Shown: positions 6,470 through 8,731 of the stretch, piece by piece
How positions within the stretch are numbered: the stretch's first letter is position 1
Layout: each line of letters begins with the position of its first letter
NCBI GenBank assembly: GCA_035292605.1
Contig: DATDPT010000140.1
Location: forward strand, 1 to 8,731
Origin: JALYNX01 sp035292605
GTDB taxonomy: Bacteria; Actinomycetota; Acidimicrobiia; Spongiisociales; ZC4RG35
Direction of reading: 5' to 3'
DNA: 8,731 nucleotides
Program-made: the position numbers and the translations under genes
Notes under the pieces: model-generated
Seen by the model: only the letters and a program-made list of their open reading frames with translations
Told to the model about the DNA's origin: nothing
The model's database searches: none

Positions 6470-6774
6470 ATGACCCTCCTACGACACACCGTGCTGCTGC
6501 GGTTCAAGCCGGATGCAACCGAGGAGCAGATCCAGGCCGTGCTCGACGGTCTGGCCTCCATGCCCCAGAAGATGAGCTTCATCCGTCGCTACGAGTTCGG
6601 TCGGGACCTGGGCATCCTCGAAGCGAACCCCCAGGTGGCCCTGGTCGCCGACTTCGATTCAATCGACGACTGGCGGGCCTACCAGGATCATCCCGACCAC
6701 ACAAGGCCCTGGTCAGAGACTCGATCGCCCCGATCCTGGAATCGATGACCAGGGTCCAATACGAGGTCGGGTGA
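6470..6774 (+). pseudogene. Dabb (stress-responsive A/B barrel) family gene with a two-base frameshift
   Basis: The first 77 codons, from ATG 6470, give a typical Dabb-family ferredoxin-like fold: RHTVLLRFKPDATEEQIQAV, RRYEFGRDLGI, ALVADFDSIDDWRAYQDHPDH. Dabb proteins are small dimeric barrels, mostly of unknown role. At 6698-6703 the DNA reads CACACA. The frame then turns to an atypical TRPWSETRSPRSWNR and stops at 6748. If one AC is removed, the reading continues as KALVRDSIAPILESMTRVQYEVG and stops at 6774, which is exactly the expected C-terminal helix and last strand, giving a normal 100 residues. So the gene is either recently broken or the extra AC is a sequence error. The truncated 92-residue product would lack the last strand needed for the barrel. 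No SD is visible. The 52-base divergent gap to the lipoprotein gene must hold its promoter. Confidence 0.85.
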
Positions 6775-6798
6775 GCCCGAGTCATCTTTCCTTGCGCA

Positions 6799-6822
6799 CA
6801 TGGCGCCAGATATGGCGCCATG
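6799..6822. terminator. Inverted repeat between convergent genes, probable bidirectional terminator
   Basis: Arms CATGGCGCCA (6799-6808) and TGGCGCCATG (6813-6822) pair perfectly around the loop GATA. The repeat lies 24 bases after the Dabb stop and 22 bases after the permease stop on the other strand, where a shared terminator belongs. Each arm also contains the self-palindrome TGGCGCCA, so a paired protein-binding site is an alternative. There is no strong T-run, although TCTTTCCTT lies upstream of it on the + strand. Confidence 0.55.
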
Positions 6823-6844
6823 AACCTCAGGTACGAGGTGGGTC

Positions 6845-7831
6845 TCAGGCCCTCACTTCCTGTCTCATGAACTTGACGTAGGCGATGGCGAACAGGAGCA
6901 CCGTGATCGCCACCATCGCCACCAGCTGGGGCCACACCAACAGAACGCTCTGGGTGAAGGACAGCTCGGAAACTATGGCCCGATCGATCTGCTCCAGGGT
7001 CACGAAGCCGAGGGTCCTCGCTTCAGGGACCAGCAAGGCAGTCGACGAGTCGTCGTACAGGGTCACCGGCGACAGTCTCGAAACGGCCAGCTCGGTCCGA
7101 GCATTGGCGAGCCCGGTGGCCGGATCGGCCGCATCGATCGGCGATATGACATTGGCAACCAGGGTGAAGAGCAGCCCTCCGAAAATGGTCAGCGCCAGCC
7201 AGATCCCGATGGTCACGATTGCGGAGGTGGCGGCGTTCCTGAACGCCACTGATGCCAGCATCGCGAGGGCGAGCCAGACCCCCACGTACAAGATCGAGCC
7301 CACGAGCCAGGTGAGCAACCGGAACAAATCGCTCACCTCAGGCACCACCCCGAGGGCGACGATCCCGACCCCGGAGACGACCATCATCACGACGGTCAGA
7401 ATCACGCCGATCACCGCCAGCCCGGCCACGAATTTCCCGTTGATGACATCGTCCCGGTGAATCGGCTGCGAGACCAGCCGGGGCAGTGTCCCCCGTGAGC
7501 GCTCCCCACTGATCGAGTCGAACCCATACACGATCCCGAACACCGGGAGCAGGAAACTGAGGAAGCTCATGAAGGAGAACGGGATCGGGTCGGCGTTGAC
7601 AGTGAACAACCTCAGGAACACGCTCACTCCCGACGCCGATGCGTCCTGGGCCGCGTCCCGCAGCCCGGTCGCTGCCCCGTACACGGTGGCCACCGCGGCG
7701 AGACCGAGTATGAAGAGGAGGGCGAGGAACCAGACCGAAAGGAGATGATCGGTCAGCTCCTTGCGGGCCACGTCCATCCAGCCCGGCCGTCTCCTCTGCC
7801 AGACCGCCGCTGGCTCGGCTAGGGACGTCAT
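6845..7831 (-). CDS. ABC-2 type transporter permease
   Basis: This 328-residue membrane subunit partners the ATPase just upstream. About six hydrophobic helices are visible (roughly 33-53, 88-105, 134-160, 175-196, 204-226, 298-319), with a large loop between the first two and another between the last two, probably on the outside. The cytoplasmic stretch after the second helix, GFDSISGERSRGTLPRLVSQ (103-122) followed by IHRDDVINGKF, is strongly typical of this ABC-2 permease type (COG1277 / NosY-like) and probably contacts the ATPase. The substrate is not evident. Relatives act in export, in copper-site maturation of N2O reductase, or in resistance, and no nos gene is visible here. The start ATG overlaps the ATPase stop as ATGA, so the two are translationally coupled, with a weak AAGGGG as SD. 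It ends at a probable bidirectional terminator and so is the last gene of its operon. Confidence 0.9.
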   Translation of the reverse strand: MTSLAEPAAVWQRRRPGWMDVARKELTDHLLSVWFLALLFILGLAAVATVYGAATGLRDAAQDASASGVSVFLRLFTVNADPIPFSFMSFLSFLLPVFGIVYGFDSISGERSRGTLPRLVSQPIHRDDVINGKFVAGLAVIGVILTVVMMVVSGVGIVALGVVPEVSDLFRLLTWLVGSILYVGVWLALAMLASVAFRNAATSAIVTIGIWLALTIFGGLLFTLVANVISPIDAADPATGLANARTELAVSRLSPVTLYDDSSTALLVPEARTLGFVTLEQIDRAIVSELSFTQSVLLVWPQLVAMVAITVLLFAIAYVKFMRQEVRA

Positions 7832-8731
7832 GCGCTCACCCCTTCATGCTCACGGAAATATCGCCTGTAGATCTCATCGAGGTTGGAGCCGAGGTCACGA
7901 ATCTGTCGGACGCTGAGATCAGCCTCGACCAAGGCACGGACTACGCCTGAGATGTCCCTCTCGGGCAGCACCACCCGCCATCTGCCGGAGCCAATGGCAG
8001 TGACACCGATCTTGTCGCCGAGGCCCGGGAGCCCGGAGAGCACGGCAGCCCTCACCTGGTCCTCCGTGGCGTCAACGACGAACTCGTAGACAGAACTGCC
8101 CTCCGACAACGAGGCGGCCAACTCCTCTGGCGTTCCCTGCGCCACGATCTCACCCTCCACGAAGATCGCGACCCGGTCGCACACTTGCTGCACCTGGTTG
8201 AGCAGATGACTCGAGATCAGCACCGCCCGCCCATGGGTGTGGGCCAGGCGCGAGATCAGGGCCAGGATCTCGACCACCCCCTCGGGGTCGATCGCAGTTG
8301 TCGGCTCGTCCAGGATCACCACGTCGGGATCCTTCACCAAGATGTCGGCGACACCGAGACGTTGCCGCATACCGCGCGAGTAGGTGCCCACCAGGAAATC
8401 GGCTGCATAATCGAGGCCGACCTCATCCAACAACGAAGTGATCCGGTCCTCCGCCTCGACCGGGTCGAGCTCGTTGAGACGTGCGGTGTACCTCAAGTTC
8501 TGCCTGCCGGTCAGGTCGTCATAGAAACCGACGGCGTCAGGCAGGTACCCGACACGTCGCTTGACGCCGATCGCATCGCGCTCCGGGTCAAGGCCGCATA
8601 CCCGAACCGATCCTTCGCTGGGCTCGGTCAGGCCGAGCAGCATCAGGATCGTCGTCGTCTTGCCGGCGCCGTTCGGCCCGAGAATCCCAAAGATCTCGCC
8701 GGGGGAGACCCCGAAGTCGATGCCGGCCACA
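7828..8731 (-). CDS. ABC transporter ATP-binding protein, 5' end missing
   Basis: This is the ATPase subunit that drives the ABC-2 permease encoded directly downstream. Numbered from the first visible codon, Walker A is GPNGAGKTT (18-26) and the signature is YSRGMRQ (117-123). Walker B is VVILDE (137-142, catalytic Glu142), the D-loop is AID (146-148) and the H-loop His is 175 in ISSHL. The Q-loop position in VGYLPDAVGFYDDLTG carries Asp65 instead of Gln; related exporters often have Glu there. After the ABC core is a C-terminal domain of about 90 residues with the pattern of CcmA/NatA-type exporters, ending LDEIYRRYF. The codon at 8728-8730 is GTG and could be misread as a start. AGIDFGVSPGE is the interior of the first strand, though, so the true start lies about 15-20 residues beyond the right edge. 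The gene overlaps the permease by four bases. Confidence 0.93.
   Translation of the reverse strand, partial: VAGIDFGVSPGEIFGILGPNGAGKTTTILMLLGLTEPSEGSVRVCGLDPERDAIGVKRRVGYLPDAVGFYDDLTGRQNLRYTARLNELDPVEAEDRITSLLDEVGLDYAADFLVGTYSRGMRQRLGVADILVKDPDVVILDEPTTAIDPEGVVEILALISRLAHTHGRAVLISSHLLNQVQQVCDRVAIFVEGEIVAQGTPEELAASLSEGSSVYEFVVDATEDQVRAAVLSGLPGLGDKIGVTAIGSGRWRVVLPERDISGVVRALVEADLSVRQIRDLGSNLDEIYRRYFREHEGVSA

Noticed and set aside
6690..6710. Programmed ribosomal frameshift in the Dabb gene
   Set aside because: CACACA is not a known slippery heptamer, there is no stimulatory hairpin close by, and Dabb genes are not known to use frameshifting.

Overview
The window looks like ordinary chromosome from a high-GC actinobacterium, most likely the Acidimicrobiia or a near relative. 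That placement is inference. It rests on GC-rich third codon positions, SLH-like repeats with paired Cys (GC...CP) in a secreted protein, a class III cyclase with the VDARADD-type active site, and few clear Shine-Dalgarno sequences. I see no CRISPR array, transposase, phage gene, rRNA or tRNA, and no gene-free stretch longer than about 125 bases.

Layout from left to right. 1-558 (-) is a nearly complete sulfite-oxidase-like molybdopterin oxidoreductase that runs off the left edge. 621-1586 (-) is the CorA magnesium/cobalt channel. 1640-2956 (-) is an exported protein with three SLH-like repeats and a class A beta-lactamase-like serine hydrolase domain. After a 121-base divergent gap, 3078-3497 (+) encodes a conserved protein of unknown function. 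It meets, tail to tail and one base apart, a class III nucleotide cyclase with an extra N-terminal domain (3499-4317, -). A strong hairpin (4363-4391) separates the cyclase from an NCS2/AzgA-type purine permease (4407-5771, -). Next comes a lipoprotein (5896-6417, -) with a Thr/Glu/Pro repeat linker and an LCCL domain. A divergent Dabb (stress-responsive A/B barrel) gene (6470-6774, +) is broken by two extra bases. A double-palindrome hairpin (6799-6822) separates it from the right-hand ABC exporter operon: permease 6845-7831 and ATPase 7828-8731, both (-), overlapping by 4 bases, with the ATPase running off the right edge.

The genes do not form one pathway. The only firm functional pair is the ABC-2 ATPase and permease. 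The oxidoreductase, corA and SLH-hydrolase genes share a strand with short gaps (62 and 53 bases) and could be partly co-transcribed. I found no convincing new multi-gene system. The points most worth a second look are the two-base frameshift in the Dabb gene, the LCCL domain in a bacterial lipoprotein, the cyclase that lacks both canonical substrate-selecting residues, the SLH/serine-hydrolase fusion, and the double GGCGCC palindrome.
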